A stretch of 64,000 bases of DNA from a bacterium. GTDB lineage: Bacteria > Oederibacteriota > Muellerivitia > Muellerivitales > Muellerivitaceae. The notes under the pieces are model-generated. The model was not told the origin of the DNA and ran no database searches. It worked only from the letters and a program-made list of their open reading frames with translations. This document shows positions 18,115 through 27,578 of this stretch, piece after piece. Made by a program: the position numbers and the translations under genes. The DNA is taken from NCBI GenBank assembly GCA_035549195.1, contig DASZRK010000060.1, positions 1 through 64,000 on the forward strand, read 5' to 3'. How positions within the stretch are numbered: position 1 is the stretch's first letter; every line of letters starts with the position of its first letter.

Positions 18115-18690
18115 ATGAAATACCGTTCCTTCCTGGTCTTGGTTTCTTTCGCTTTGGCCGGATTCCTTCAAGCGGCTCCGAGTTTTTGGGATGTTCCTAA
18201 TGCTACTCCGACCCCGATCCCGACCCCCGAGATCCAAAATTGGGGTCAGATCACCGAATACAATACGCCCCAACCCACGCCGACCCCCGTGATGGCGCCC
18301 CAAGTCGAAGCTCCCACCCCGACACCCACCCCTTTGCCCGGGCTTTCGCCGAAAGACCCGACCGTGGCGGCCTTGTTCTCGGTGGTGCTCCCTGGATCAG
18401 GGCATGTTTACGCCGGGGACCCGCTCAAAGGGATCGCCTTCGCGGCCCTTTTTGGGGTGGGTCTATGGCAGACATTGGATAACCTTCAATTGGTCCACAA
18501 TGGTTCCGGGGATCTGGTGGCCAAGGACGAGACCGCCGGCAACCTTTTTGGCCTCGCTACTTTAGCGGCCTATGGATTTGGCATCCAAGATGCCATGAAT
18601 ACCGCTTCCGATTACAACAAGCAGAACCATTTGACGGTCTCCCTGGGTCTTGAACCTTATCCGAACGCTGTTTTGGCTTACCGCTTCTAG
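18115..18690 (+). CDS. Hypothetical exported protein with Pro/Thr linkers and two hydrophobic helices
   Basis: About 192 residues from the ATG at 18115, which gives the signal peptide MKYRSFLVLVSFALAGF. A Pro/Thr-rich linker covers residues 30-80, then a membrane-associated C-terminal part with the segment FSVVLPGSGHVYAGDPLKG, reminiscent of the PGxGxxYxG hairpin in TM2/DUF5683-type proteins. The family is not certain. It heads a run with a barrel, PilZ and an MCP-like gene. Confidence 0.65.
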   Translation: MKYRSFLVLVSFALAGFLQAAPSFWDVPNATPTPIPTPEIQNWGQITEYNTPQPTPTPVMAPQVEAPTPTPTPLPGLSPKDPTVAALFSVVLPGSGHVYAGDPLKGIAFAALFGVGLWQTLDNLQLVHNGSGDLVAKDETAGNLFGLATLAAYGFGIQDAMNTASDYNKQNHLTVSLGLEPYPNAVLAYRF

Positions 18691-18706
18691 GGCGGACGGA
18701 GCGATC

Positions 18707-19684
18707 GTGGCGGTTTTGAGGAACTTGTTCCTGTTCATCGTCCTGGTCCTTTTCATTCCGCGCCAGTCTTTCGCTCTCCAATTGGACCCTTATCCCGTTC
18801 TTGACTTCACGCGCGATCCTTTTTCGATCGCCTTGTTCCGCGAGGAGCGCCCAAGCTTCTATTGGGTCAACATCGGTGTTCCCGACTTGTTCTTTAACGG
18901 TGTGAAACAAACCGGTGGTTCCCCGGGGCCTGTCAGCTACTCCATACAAAGCATCCAATACGGGGTCCGGGTCCAGGGGTGGGCCGACGAGCGTCTCCAA
19001 GGTCGTTTGACCATCCCGTTCGAGGCGAACGCCTTGGTGGATGCGGTGGGAAATACCCAGAACTTGGCCAAGCTGGGGGACGTCGAGGTCGGGGCGAGCT
19101 ACTTGCTGATAGGGCAGAGGGTGAGTGGAGGTTTTTTCGGTTTGGATGGCTGGGTAAGGCTGCCGACCGGGACGAATCCGTTCGCGATGGCTTTCCCGCT
19201 CCTATCCACCGGTAAAGGAGCCGGTTCGGCGGCTTTCGGTCTGGTGGCCGGGGAAGAACTCGATGGATTTTCCTTTTTTCAAAGTATACACTATGAAAAA
19301 TCGGAAGATTTGATGTTGGATCCATCCAACCCCCTTTTTGGAGGGGGTGTTTTCCATTGGCCGGACAACCTTTTCGCCGAATTCCGTGGTGAGTGGGCCG
19401 TCTTTCACCGGGCCCAAAGAGCCGTAAGTCTTTACTATCAACTCCAGATGAGGGCCAGTGGGGAGATGCTTTTCGACCGATCCCCGGTCCCTTATGGTTT
19501 GACGGGGCAAAGCGGGATCACGGATTGGCTTTTTTTCTCGAAGGCGGGTTTAGTGATCAAGGTCGACAAGGATTTTTCGGCGGATGGAAGCCTGGCTTTT
19601 TTCCCTGAGGAATTCTTGACCCCGGTTTATCGACCGGATGCGGGATGGGTCTTTTCGCTTTCCATTGCTTTCAGGCCCTTATAA
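18707..19684 (+). CDS. Putative outer-membrane beta-barrel protein
   Basis: About 325 residues. The GTG at 18707 is chosen because GGAG sits five bases upstream and the product begins with a signal peptide (VLRNLFLFIVLVLFIP). The body alternates short polar turns with amphipathic strands and ends in a strand with aromatic/hydrophobic alternation (FSLSIAFRPL), as in outer-membrane barrels. The DUF3187-like shape is only a resemblance. It probably shares a transcript with the upstream exported protein. Confidence 0.6.
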   Translation: MAVLRNLFLFIVLVLFIPRQSFALQLDPYPVLDFTRDPFSIALFREERPSFYWVNIGVPDLFFNGVKQTGGSPGPVSYSIQSIQYGVRVQGWADERLQGRLTIPFEANALVDAVGNTQNLAKLGDVEVGASYLLIGQRVSGGFFGLDGWVRLPTGTNPFAMAFPLLSTGKGAGSAAFGLVAGEELDGFSFFQSIHYEKSEDLMLDPSNPLFGGGVFHWPDNLFAEFRGEWAVFHRAQRAVSLYYQLQMRASGEMLFDRSPVPYGLTGQSGITDWLFFSKAGLVIKVDKDFSADGSLAFFPEEFLTPVYRPDAGWVFSLSIAFRPL

Positions 19685-19711
19685 TGATCCGGTCTATTCG
19701 GAGGGAAACGA

Positions 19712-20080
19712 ATGCCTGAAGCCAACATGTATGTTGAAAAAAGGGTCCACCCCCGTGTTTCGGTCAAGATCCCGGTGAAGTTCAGGGTCATCGAGGACCA
19801 AAAAGAGATCGAGACCGTCTTTGAACGCCGTAAAAAGGAACAGACCACCCAGACCATGGACGTGAGCCTGGGGGGTCTTTACATCGTCGCGGACCAACTT
19901 CTGAACGTGGGCAGCATCCTCCGTCTTGATATTTCGGTGCCCGAAAAGAGCAGGCTTGTCTCCGCTTTTGCGGAAGTGGTTTGGTCGAACGAGACGGGTG
20001 GAGGTCTTCACTTCTTGGCCATGAAGGAAGAAGATGTCGAGTTCCTGAAGGGGTACTTGGCCAAGTCCACCGGACCATAA
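19712..20080 (+). CDS. PilZ-domain c-di-GMP binding protein
   Basis: 122 residues, a single PilZ domain. The c-di-GMP contacts are RVHPR (R11 and R15, RxxxR) and DVSLGG (D50, S52, G55, D/N-x-S-x-x-G). It is a stand-alone receptor likely to act on a partner protein. GGAGGG precedes the ATG and a TATAAT box lies at about 19679. The next gene, seven bases after the stop, encodes an MCP-like protein, so the pair may couple c-di-GMP to chemosensory or motility output. Confidence 0.9.
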   Translation: MPEANMYVEKRVHPRVSVKIPVKFRVIEDQKEIETVFERRKKEQTTQTMDVSLGGLYIVADQLLNVGSILRLDISVPEKSRLVSAFAEVVWSNETGGGLHFLAMKEEDVEFLKGYLAKSTGP

Positions 20081-20087
20081 TCTCTTC

Positions 20088-21278
20088 ATGAAGATAGAAC
20101 CCACATCCATCTTTTTCGATACTTGGTTCTTATTCCCTATCGTGGGCGGATTTTTAGGGTTTTTCCTTCCGTTGGGGCCCCTGGCAGGGGTTCCGGTGGG
20201 AGCCCTTCTATCTTGGACCCTCGGATATATCCACCACCGCCGCTTGTCCGCCCGGCGGTCCCGCGACCTTCGGAAACTTGCCGATCATCCCAATTGCCCC
20301 GAGGAATTGCGTTCGGCCCTCAGCCAGGGAAACCTCCCCGAGGAGCCGTCCCTCTGGTTTGTTCGATCCCTCCTGGAACGCGGGACCCCGATCGCCTCCG
20401 TTGCCCCCGATCCCTTGGCCATTGTGCCTTCCGCGCTCCGTCGTCCGGTCGCCGAGGAGGAATGGCGTTCGTTCTTCCAGGAATTGGATGAACTGAACAG
20501 ATCGGTCCACAATTTCCGGGAAGTGACCCGGGATTGGGCCTCTGGCATTGAAAAGGCCGGGAGGATCAACCGCTCGGTCCTTCAACTCAATGAACTGATC
20601 GTCAACGACAGCAAAAAGGTAGCCCAGGACACGGACGAGGCGGCTCGCTCGGCCACGGAGGGGATCAAGTCGGTGGGGAAGGAGATCAAGGCCATGACGG
20701 ACTTGAAGGCCACCATCGGTTCCTCCGCCGAGGTCATCCAGCAATTGAGCCTGGCATCGGACCAGATCGGCGATTTCCTGGCGACCATAACCACCATTGC
20801 CCGAAAGACCAATCTCCTCGCCTTGAATGCGGGTATCGAAGCGGCCCGAGCTGGGGAGCATGGGCAGGGATTCGCGGTCGTGGCTGCGGAGATCAAGACC
20901 CTCGCGGAAGCTTCGGCCAAAGCGGCGGGAGATGTCAAGCACCTGGTGGATGACATTCGTTCCAAGACCTCCAGCGCCATTTCGCTCATCAGCACGACCG
21001 GGAAGATCGAGGAGAACGTCAATGTGGTCTATAGCGCGGGGGACGTCTTCATGAACATCGTCAAGTCCATCCGCAAGGCAGGAGGTCTTTTGGGGGAGAT
21101 ATCCCAGGCCCTGGAGGATCAGCGGAACGACAACGAGCTCCTTTTGCAATTGATCAACCGGATCTACCTTTCGGGTGACCAAGTCCGGGACCGATTCGTG
21201 GTGGTGGAGGATGGCTTGGCCCAACTCCAAAAGGTCTCCCAGCAGCTAAGGTCCGCGGTCGATCAGGGAAAGGGCTGA
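20088..21278 (+). CDS. Methyl-accepting chemotaxis-type signalling protein
   Basis: 396 residues. One or two N-terminal membrane helices ([17 protein letters not shown] onward) are followed by a cytosolic coiled coil. The MCP signalling tip is well conserved ([17 protein letters not shown] then [16 protein letters not shown]). No large periplasmic sensing domain is present, so it would detect cytosolic or membrane cues. It would act through CheW/CheA, which are not in this window. It follows the PilZ gene at seven bases. Confidence 0.85.
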   Translation: MKIEPTSIFFDTWFLFPIVGGFLGFFLPLGPLAGVPVGALLSWTLGYIHHRRLSARRSRDLRKLADHPNCPEELRSALSQGNLPEEPSLWFVRSLLERGTPIASVAPDPLAIVPSALRRPVAEEEWRSFFQELDELNRSVHNFREVTRDWASGIEKAGRINRSVLQLNELIVNDSKKVAQDTDEAARSATEGIKSVGKEIKAMTDLKATIGSSAEVIQQLSLASDQIGDFLATITTIARKTNLLALNAGIEAARAGEHGQGFAVVAAEIKTLAEASAKAAGDVKHLVDDIRSKTSSAISLISTTGKIEENVNVVYSAGDVFMNIVKSIRKAGGLLGEISQALEDQRNDNELLLQLINRIYLSGDQVRDRFVVVEDGLAQLQKVSQQLRSAVDQGKG

Positions 21279-21324
21279 AACCTTCCGGTTTGGAAGGGTC
21301 AACCTGGGCAGAGCGCCAAAAAAA

Positions 21325-21354
21325 TTGACAGGTTTTGAGACCGGGGGGTAAAGT
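21325..21354 (+). promoter_or_regulatory. Promoter of the zinc-ribbon/TPR gene
   Basis: TTGACA (21325-21330), an 18-base spacer, then TAAAGT (21349-21354). The start of transcription would be near 21361, giving a leader of about 68 bases. Confidence 0.6.
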
Positions 21355-21428
21355 ATCCCCTCGCAGGATTGGATTTTTTCGGTTCCGAAATCGATTCCGG
21401 GGAACAAAAAAGAGCTCGAGGTCTTTTC

Positions 21429-22358
21429 ATGATCGTCTGCCCTGCCTGCCATGCTGAAAATCCGGATGGCACGAAGATATGCGTTAAGTGCGGCACCGAA
21501 CTGCCCAAGGTGGCGGCCGCCAAAGCCAAGGCCGAATCGGAACCCCAGGAAGGGGGCTATCAAGCTCGGGACCTGGGCCGCGATCTGGTGGAGCTCCTAT
21601 GGCTCTTCCTGATCATCCTTTTGGTTTGCGGCGGTTTTTGGGGTGAATTGACGCATTGGACGGGGCATTTGACCGAGCGGCAAGAGGCCAAGATGGTGGC
21701 CCCGGAAGAACCTGTGAAACCGGCGCATCATGCCCGGGGGAAAGCCCCCAAGAAACCCATGGTAAGCGAAAGACCGGTCGAACTAGGTTCGCCGGAAGGT
21801 TTCTATAAAAAAGGACAGCAACAGTATGATGCCCATCATTACCAGGCCTCCTTCGACTACTTGAAGAAGGCTTTAGAGATCGATCCTACCTACGCTAAGG
21901 CCTATTTCGCCCTGGGGTATCTCTATTCCCGCTTTGACATGGATGACCCGGCGGTCCGGATGTACAAGATGTCCCTGCGTTTCGATCCAAACAATGCCCA
22001 GGTCATGAACAATCTCGGGATGCATCTGAAAAGAGAGGGGAATTACGAAGAGGCAATGCCGCTGTTCCAAAAGGCCGTCGAGGCCGATGGCCAGAACGCG
22101 GATTATCTTTACGACCTCGGCGACGCGTATTTGGACCAGAGCCAATATCCGGAAGCGCTTGAGCACCTGAAACGAGCTTCGGAATTAAAACCCGAGGACG
22201 CCGCCATCTACGACGATATCGCCATTTCTTATGAGAAGATGGGGAAGAGGGAGGAGGCCTTGGAGGCTTGGCAGAAAGTAGCCCAGTACTCGAAGAGCCC
22301 CGACCTCACCCAGAACGCCCAGACCCACATTCAATTCCTCCAAACCAAGGCCGATTGA
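21429..22358 (+). CDS. Zinc-ribbon, single-span membrane, TPR protein
   Basis: About 309 residues from ATG 21429 with GAGGT six bases upstream. The N-terminal zinc ribbon has two Cys pairs (CPACH and CVKCG). One membrane helix follows (LLWLFLIILLVCGGF), then a linker and at least four TPR units (FDYLKKALEIDPTYAKAYF and similar). The TPR part would be a scaffold outside or alongside the membrane. The partner is unknown. It converges with the glycosyltransferase gene, with six bases between the stops. Confidence 0.75.
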   Translation: MIVCPACHAENPDGTKICVKCGTELPKVAAAKAKAESEPQEGGYQARDLGRDLVELLWLFLIILLVCGGFWGELTHWTGHLTERQEAKMVAPEEPVKPAHHARGKAPKKPMVSERPVELGSPEGFYKKGQQQYDAHHYQASFDYLKKALEIDPTYAKAYFALGYLYSRFDMDDPAVRMYKMSLRFDPNNAQVMNNLGMHLKREGNYEEAMPLFQKAVEADGQNADYLYDLGDAYLDQSQYPEALEHLKRASELKPEDAAIYDDIAISYEKMGKREEALEAWQKVAQYSKSPDLTQNAQTHIQFLQTKAD

Positions 22359-22364
22359 GGCGAT

Positions 22365-23075
22365 TCAGCCCCGGGGCTGGTCCTTGATCTTGCCGTAAAG
22401 CTTGAAAAGTTCCTTGAAGGCCCGAAGGATCACCGAAAGTTTGGCCCCTGTTTGGGTGCCCGCCGTGCGGGGATAGTGGGTCACCCCCACTTCTACGAAA
22501 CGGAACCCCGCCCGGTTGGCCCGGGCCAGAAGTTCGGTCGAGACCATCGCCCCACCGGCCGACAGTTTTACCTTGTTCACCACTTCGCGCTTGATGAGCT
22601 TAAAGGCGCAATCCACGTCCCTCACTTTGAACCCGAACAAGAATTTCACCAGTGAACCCCACATGAAAGCGTTCAATTTACGGTGCCATGGGTCCCGGCG
22701 GTTCTTGCGGTAGCCCAGGATCAGGTCCCCTTCATCCAGCTTCTCGATCAGAAGTGTCAATTCCCTCAAGTCGAATTGCAGGTCGCCGTCGGTGAAAAAG
22801 ACCAGATCGCCCTTACTGGCGTTGTAGCCGGAGATGACGGCGCCCCCATAACCCTGGTTCTTTTCGTGATTTACGGGATGGACGTTGGGGTCGGCCTTGG
22901 CGAGGCGCTCGATGATCTCCCAGGTCCTATCCTTGCTCCCGTCGTTCACGGGAATGATCTCCCATCTTTCGGCCAATTCAGGGAGGACTTGTTGGGCCGT
23001 GTTCACCATCCGTTCGACATTGGCTTCCTCGTTGTAACAGGGGAAAAAGACCGAGAGGTAGGAAACCTTGGGCAT
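22365..23075 (-). CDS. Family 2 glycosyltransferase (dolichyl-phosphate mannosyltransferase-like)
   Basis: About 236 residues. I use the internal ATG (MPKVSYLSVF) because GGAG is correctly placed five bases before it. GT-A fold motifs: FFPCYNEEANV, VNDGSKDRTWE, FFTDGDLQFD (DxD-type) and a later GYRKNRRD. No C-terminal membrane helices are present, so it resembles soluble DPM1-type enzymes that load a sugar on a polyprenyl phosphate. Neighbours are an FAD oxidoreductase and a flippase-like membrane protein. Confidence 0.85.
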   Translation of the reverse strand: MPKVSYLSVFFPCYNEEANVERMVNTAQQVLPELAERWEIIPVNDGSKDRTWEIIERLAKADPNVHPVNHEKNQGYGGAVISGYNASKGDLVFFTDGDLQFDLRELTLLIEKLDEGDLILGYRKNRRDPWHRKLNAFMWGSLVKFLFGFKVRDVDCAFKLIKREVVNKVKLSAGGAMVSTELLARANRAGFRFVEVGVTHYPRTAGTQTGAKLSVILRAFKELFKLYGKIKDQPRG

Positions 23076-23149
23076 GACCGCTCCTTCAAGCATGAGTTGG
23101 GAAAGCTTGGAACGCTGGAAATACCAGTGACGCCTGCATTATTGAGTGA

Positions 23150-23194
23150 CCCCGAACGCTTTTCAAGTTCAGCGTTCGGGGGCCACTTGAAAAG
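23150..23194 (-). promoter_or_regulatory. Interlocked inverted repeats before the glycosyltransferase gene
   Basis: Two perfect inverted repeats overlap. A: CCCCGAACGCT (23150-23160) with AGCGTTCGGGG (23171-23181). B: CTTTTCAAGT (23159-23168) with ACTTGAAAAG (23185-23194). Each uses bases inside the other, so only one can form at a time in the mRNA. They lie in the 177-base gap between the FAD gene and the glycosyltransferase start. Confidence 0.6.
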
Positions 23195-23252
23195 GCGAGC
23201 ATCCATGGAACGAGAACGGAAGGGGAGCGACTTTTTAGGCGCGTGGGCGAGC

Positions 23253-24569
23253 CTATTCGTGGAAAGCGGGGATCTCGACGCTGGGATCCACCAACCGGGC
23301 GGCCTTGTTCCCGACATCCACCGCGAAATTGGTTCCGCGGTCCTCGGGGTAGACCAAGGCCATATTGGCCAAGGTGAGCCCTTGGATGGGGGTTTCGTAG
23401 GTTGGTTTTACGTCGCTGTAGTGGAGGGGGACGACCGGTTGGGCGAAAAGGTCCTGGAATAGGAAGGCCTCTTCCAGCCAACTCTCGTCGAATTCGGCAT
23501 TGATCTTCTTGAGGTGGGGAAGGAGTTCCTGCAGGATCTCCTCCTTCTTCATTTTGAAATAGCGGTGGTCCTGGGGAAGATAATTGCCCACGTACATGAT
23601 GTGTTTGCCCTGGTACCATTCCCTAGGCGCGAAATTGGTGTGTTCGATGAGGGCCAGGATGGGGATATCGGCGTCAGCGATGTTGATCCAATAAAGGTCG
23701 CTGAACTTCCGTTTCAAGACCAAGACCAAGCATTGGGCTCCCAGGAAGTCCAATTGGGTCAGGCGTTTGACGTAATCGGCCGGAAGTTCCGGACAGGTCC
23801 GCAAGAAAATGGGGGTCGCGGCCGCAAAGATGACCTGGTCGAAATCCTTGATTTTCCCGGACACCTCCAATCCTTTGATCTTGCTGTCCTGGGTCAGAAC
23901 CCTTTGGATAGGAGCGCTGAGGTTCAATTGGACCCCGGCTTCCTTGGCGGCCTTAGCTAGACCGTCATGGAACACCTCGAACCCTCCTTGGAAATAGCCG
24001 AGCTTTTCCTGGGACCCTTTCCGGGAGGAAGCGCGGGTGTGGATACGGGCCCAAAGCCAGGCCATGGCCACCTTATCGGCGTATTTCCCGAACTTGCCCC
24101 GTAATAAAGGCTCCCAGATCACCCGCCAAATGTTCGGGCCCGAGTATTTCCTCATCCAGTCGGAAGCCGTGACAGCCTCGTACTTTTTCCAATCGTTCAC
24201 CTTTCCCAAGTAGAGGGCCTGGACCCCGAACCAGATCCTTTCCCAGAAAGGCAAAGGGGTGAAAGCCAGCAATTGCTGGGGGGTACCGAAAGGGTAGAGC
24301 TTGCCTTTATAGGTGAAGCCCATTTGGCTGGTCAGCCAATGGAGGCTGTCCCGGAGACCCAATTCGTCGACCAGGCCCCGGATGCAGGTATCGCTGGTGA
24401 AGATGTGATGGTAGTACTTTTCCAGGGAGGTCCCGGCCACCTTGAACCCCGCCGCCAACCCGCCCACGTGGTCGGCCGCCTCGAAGACCTCGACCTGGTG
24501 GCCTTTCTTGGCCAAACGATAGGCCGCAGTCAGCCCTGAGACCCCGGCGCCGACGATCCCGATCCTCAT
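23253..24569 (-). CDS. NAD(P)/FAD-dependent amine-oxidase-like oxidoreductase
   Basis: 438 residues. The FAD-binding N-terminus is GIVGAGVSGLTAAYRL with the adenine-binding VFEAADHVGGLA extension, as in protoporphyrinogen oxidase, phytoene desaturase and UDP-galactopyranose mutase relatives. The C-terminus has the second FAD contact near NMALVYPEDRGTN. The gene overlaps the upstream flippase-like gene by four bases (ATGA), showing tight coupling. The substrate is unknown; a polyprenol- or sugar-linked oxidoreduction is suggested by context. Confidence 0.8.
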   Translation of the reverse strand: MRIGIVGAGVSGLTAAYRLAKKGHQVEVFEAADHVGGLAAGFKVAGTSLEKYYHHIFTSDTCIRGLVDELGLRDSLHWLTSQMGFTYKGKLYPFGTPQQLLAFTPLPFWERIWFGVQALYLGKVNDWKKYEAVTASDWMRKYSGPNIWRVIWEPLLRGKFGKYADKVAMAWLWARIHTRASSRKGSQEKLGYFQGGFEVFHDGLAKAAKEAGVQLNLSAPIQRVLTQDSKIKGLEVSGKIKDFDQVIFAAATPIFLRTCPELPADYVKRLTQLDFLGAQCLVLVLKRKFSDLYWINIADADIPILALIEHTNFAPREWYQGKHIMYVGNYLPQDHRYFKMKKEEILQELLPHLKKINAEFDESWLEEAFLFQDLFAQPVVPLHYSDVKPTYETPIQGLTLANMALVYPEDRGTNFAVDVGNKAARLVDPSVEIPAFHE

Positions 24570-25627
24570 TTTGAAACCTTTCTTTTCTTCGGTCTTAAGG
24601 TCTTCTTGGTCCTGGGCGCAGGTTTATCGTCCTTCTCGATCGCGTTCAGCTGGATATGTTCGTGCCGGTAGAAATAAAAACCCAGGAGGGTAATGGGGAT
24701 CAGGACCAGGAAATGGACCAAGAACATATAACCCACCGCGGTCTCTTTCTGGACCCCGAAAGGCAACAGGAGGGCCACTCCAATGAACTCGAAAAGCCCG
24801 ATCCCGCCGGGTGCGTTCGGGATCAAGATCCCCAGGTTCACGATGGCCATCAACAAGGCCGAGGACCAAAGGGTCAAGGGGCTGGGGGCAATGCCCATGC
24901 CGACCCCGAAGAAATAGTACGAGGTGAATTCACAGGCCCAGGCGACCAGAGAAAAAGTCAGCACCAAAATGGATTCCTTGGCGCTCTTGAGGATCGTCAG
25001 TCCATCGATAAAGGTATGGGCCAGCTTTTCCATGGGTTCGTGGAACTTGGAAGGGGCAAGTGAGATGAAGAAACCGATGACCTTGATGGCCAGTTCTTTG
25101 AAGAGGAGCAGGCCGAAAAGGATCAAAAAGGCGGAACCGAAGACCCAGGGGGACCAATCGATGGCGTGTTGGATGCTGGCCGGCATCGTGGATTCCTGGA
25201 TGGGTAGGTGGCCCAGGCTCAAGGAGGCCCAGAGCAGGATGATCATGGTCAAGCCGTCGAAGAGACGTTCCAGGATGATCGTTGCAAAGGAGGCGCTTCG
25301 GCTGATGCCCTCCTTGGTCCCGTTCAGATGGGCCCGGATGAATTCCCCGGCACGGGCCGGAAGTACGTTGTTGGCCATGAAACCGACGATGAGAGTGGGG
25401 AAAAGGGAGGTGAATTTACACTTTTTGATGGGCGAAAGAAGGACGACCCACCGGAAACCTCGGATGACGTACCCGAACATATAGATGGAGAGGGCGGGAA
25501 CCAGCCAGATCAACTGGAAATGGGCCAGTGCGGCCAAGAATTTGTCCTTGTCGATGTTCCGGAACAGGAAATAAAAGGTAAAGAGGATGAAGGCCAAGCC
25601 GATCCAGGTACGTTTTTGCTTGAGCAT
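24566..25627 (-). CDS. Flippase-like / lysylphosphatidylglycerol synthase TM-region protein
   Basis: 353 residues with about eight membrane helices (first LAFILFTFYFLF). Family landmarks of the UPF0104/AglD-like group: NNVLPARAGEFIRA in the second loop and NAPGGIGLFEF near the end. The C-terminus is basic (KTKKTLRPKKRK-like). Members translocate or modify lipid-linked substrates. It is first in the three-gene minus-strand operon with the FAD enzyme and glycosyltransferase. Confidence 0.85.
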   Translation of the reverse strand: MLKQKRTWIGLAFILFTFYFLFRNIDKDKFLAALAHFQLIWLVPALSIYMFGYVIRGFRWVVLLSPIKKCKFTSLFPTLIVGFMANNVLPARAGEFIRAHLNGTKEGISRSASFATIILERLFDGLTMIILLWASLSLGHLPIQESTMPASIQHAIDWSPWVFGSAFLILFGLLLFKELAIKVIGFFISLAPSKFHEPMEKLAHTFIDGLTILKSAKESILVLTFSLVAWACEFTSYYFFGVGMGIAPSPLTLWSSALLMAIVNLGILIPNAPGGIGLFEFIGVALLLPFGVQKETAVGYMFLVHFLVLIPITLLGFYFYRHEHIQLNAIEKDDKPAPRTKKTLRPKKRKVSK

Positions 25628-25797
25628 GAAGAGGATCCTTTGGGAGCGCCGGGTGGTTTTGAAAATAATACATTCGTGGCCCTAAAACAAAGGAATTATA
25701 CCTAGGCCGGTGTCGGGCATGCGTGAGATTCCACCCTGAAATCTTTTTCCGAAGTAAGATAGAGGCGCCTTTGGATCGTTTATCTCGGGAGGGTGAA

Positions 25798-26844
25798 ATG
25801 CTCAATCTTGGACGTTGGGTCGTTCTGGGGATGTTCTTGATCCCTGTGGGTGCCGGCGCTCAAAGCGATAAAGGGGCGTCCGCCCAGGTGGAACCTTCTT
25901 ACGGCAGTTTCAAAGAAGCTTATTCCGCCGGTAATGATGCCCTCAAGGACCGCCGGTTCAAGGACGCGGCCAAGGCTTATGGTGCGGCCGAAACCCTGGC
26001 GTCGACGCCCAAGGGAAAAAGCCAAATGGCCAATGCGCAAGGATGGGCCTTGCTGAAGGCGAAGGATCTGGAAGGGGCCCAAAAGGATTTTTCCCGTGCG
26101 GTGGAGCAGGACGCCGGGAACAAGGTCGCACTCAAGAACCTGGGCGTCGTGGAATACCACCTTTATGAATATGGTTTGGCGGATGCCGTCATCCTCGCGG
26201 ATGTGATCAAGAACCTGGAAGCCAGCGGGGACGACCCGGAGCTTCTAGAGCGGGCCAAGGCCGATCAGACCCGCGAAGAGAGTTATGCGAAATCTACTCC
26301 GGAACCTGCGCCTGATCTGACCCGGATGGGTTTCAAGGAACTCTGCGCCTACGGAGATAAGATCCAGGAAGAAGGCCAGTTCAAAGAGGCGATGAAGGTC
26401 TATAAAATGGCCGAGGATGCGGCGCATTCAGCCGATGCCAAGGGATCGGCCGCCAATCGTCAGGGCAAGCTGCTTTTAGATACCCATCATCCGGCGGATG
26501 CGGTCCCTCATTTTGAAAGGTCCCTTACCTATAAATTGAGCGATAAAGAAAAGAAGGTCTTCCTGAACAGCCTTGGGGTGAGTTACCTTGCGATCTATGA
26601 TTCGGGGAAGGGCAAGGGGGGAGAGCTTAAGAAGGCGGTCGATTGTTTTTACCAGATGAATTCGATCGATCCCTCCTATCATCACGACAATTTGGAGATG
26701 GCCCTGGATGAATTGAGGGAGGTCGATCCGGAAGCGGCTAAGGCCTATTCGGCGAAGGATGAAGGCGCTTCGGACGGCGACAAGAATGCCAATGACACGA
26801 GCGATAAGTCCAAAACGGATGGGGACAATAAGGACGGCAATTAA
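25798..26844 (+). CDS. Exported TPR-repeat protein
   Basis: About 348 residues from ATG 25798, preceded by GGGAGGG. The signal peptide MLNLGRWVVLGMFLIPVG is followed by TPR-like helical repeats through residue 300 (ALKDRRFKDAAKAYGAAE, EEGQFKEAMKVYKMAE, HPADAVPHFERSL). A highly charged, Asp/Lys-rich tail ends the protein. It is probably a periplasmic scaffold. No catalytic motif was seen. Confidence 0.75.
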   Translation: MLNLGRWVVLGMFLIPVGAGAQSDKGASAQVEPSYGSFKEAYSAGNDALKDRRFKDAAKAYGAAETLASTPKGKSQMANAQGWALLKAKDLEGAQKDFSRAVEQDAGNKVALKNLGVVEYHLYEYGLADAVILADVIKNLEASGDDPELLERAKADQTREESYAKSTPEPAPDLTRMGFKELCAYGDKIQEEGQFKEAMKVYKMAEDAAHSADAKGSAANRQGKLLLDTHHPADAVPHFERSLTYKLSDKEKKVFLNSLGVSYLAIYDSGKGKGGELKKAVDCFYQMNSIDPSYHHDNLEMALDELREVDPEAAKAYSAKDEGASDGDKNANDTSDKSKTDGDNKDGN

Positions 26845-27484
26845 CGGAAAGAGAGGCCTTTCCGCCGAACTGGGGGGGCTTCATCGCAGGATCCGATCCT
26901 GTTCCCTCTGTTTTCTGCATGGGGGGAACAAACCGGTCCCTGGAACGGGCAAAGCTGAAAAGGGAGGGTTGTTCCTCCTGGGCCAGGCGCCGGGCGTGCG
27001 GGAGCCCTTGGCCCAAAAGAATTTTGCCTGGACGGCCGGGAAGAGGCTTTTCCAGTGGTTCCTCACATTGGGAATGACCGAAGACCTCATCCGCCGCAAT
27101 GCTTATATCACGGCGGTGACCAAGTGCTACCCGGGCAAAGCCTCCCATGGAAAGGGCGATCGGAAGCCCAATCCTCGGGAAGTGGCCCACTGCGCACCTT
27201 TTCTGGAAAAGGCCTTGGAGTTGTTGGCTCCGACCGTGGTCGTTCCGATCGGGGGATTGGCCATCGAGCGCATCCTGGGCCCTCTTCCTTTTTCAGAGGC
27301 CATTGGGAAGGAGTTCCGCCAAGAGCTTCCGGCCGGTCCCGTTTGGGTCATCCCCTTGCCACATCCTTCGGGAGCCAGTCCTTGGCCTTATTTACCGGGC
27401 AATAAGGAAAAACTGGACCGGGCTTTGGGGTTGATCAAGCGACGGCTCCAAAGGCAGGGTCTTTACCGACAGTTCGTTCCTTAA
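26819..27484 (+). CDS. Uracil-DNA glycosylase superfamily protein (Fe-S type)
   Basis: About 221 residues from ATG 26819, overlapping the end of the TPR gene by 26 bases. A later non-ATG start is possible because the first 15 residues look poorly conserved. Motif 1 is LLGQAPGVRE (family 4-like GxAPG) and motif 2 is HPSG. Four Cys fit a 4Fe-4S cluster: CSLC near the N-terminus, then C in TKCYPG and HCAPF. It removes uracil from DNA to start base-excision repair. Confidence 0.8.
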   Translation: MGTIRTAINGKRGLSAELGGLHRRIRSCSLCFLHGGNKPVPGTGKAEKGGLFLLGQAPGVREPLAQKNFAWTAGKRLFQWFLTLGMTEDLIRRNAYITAVTKCYPGKASHGKGDRKPNPREVAHCAPFLEKALELLAPTVVVPIGGLAIERILGPLPFSEAIGKEFRQELPAGPVWVIPLPHPSGASPWPYLPGNKEKLDRALGLIKRRLQRQGLYRQFVP

Positions 27485-27578
27485 AGATCCAAAGATCCAC
27501 GACTTCCAATTTCCCCGATATTCACTTATATAAGATGGGCATCCGAGAACGACTTGAAATTTCCCGGGAGGGACCGTG

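Noticed and set aside
23150-23194. H-type pseudoknot from the interlocked repeats
   Set aside because: The third loop would have zero or negative length, too short to span an 8-10 bp stem; alternative hairpins are the better reading.
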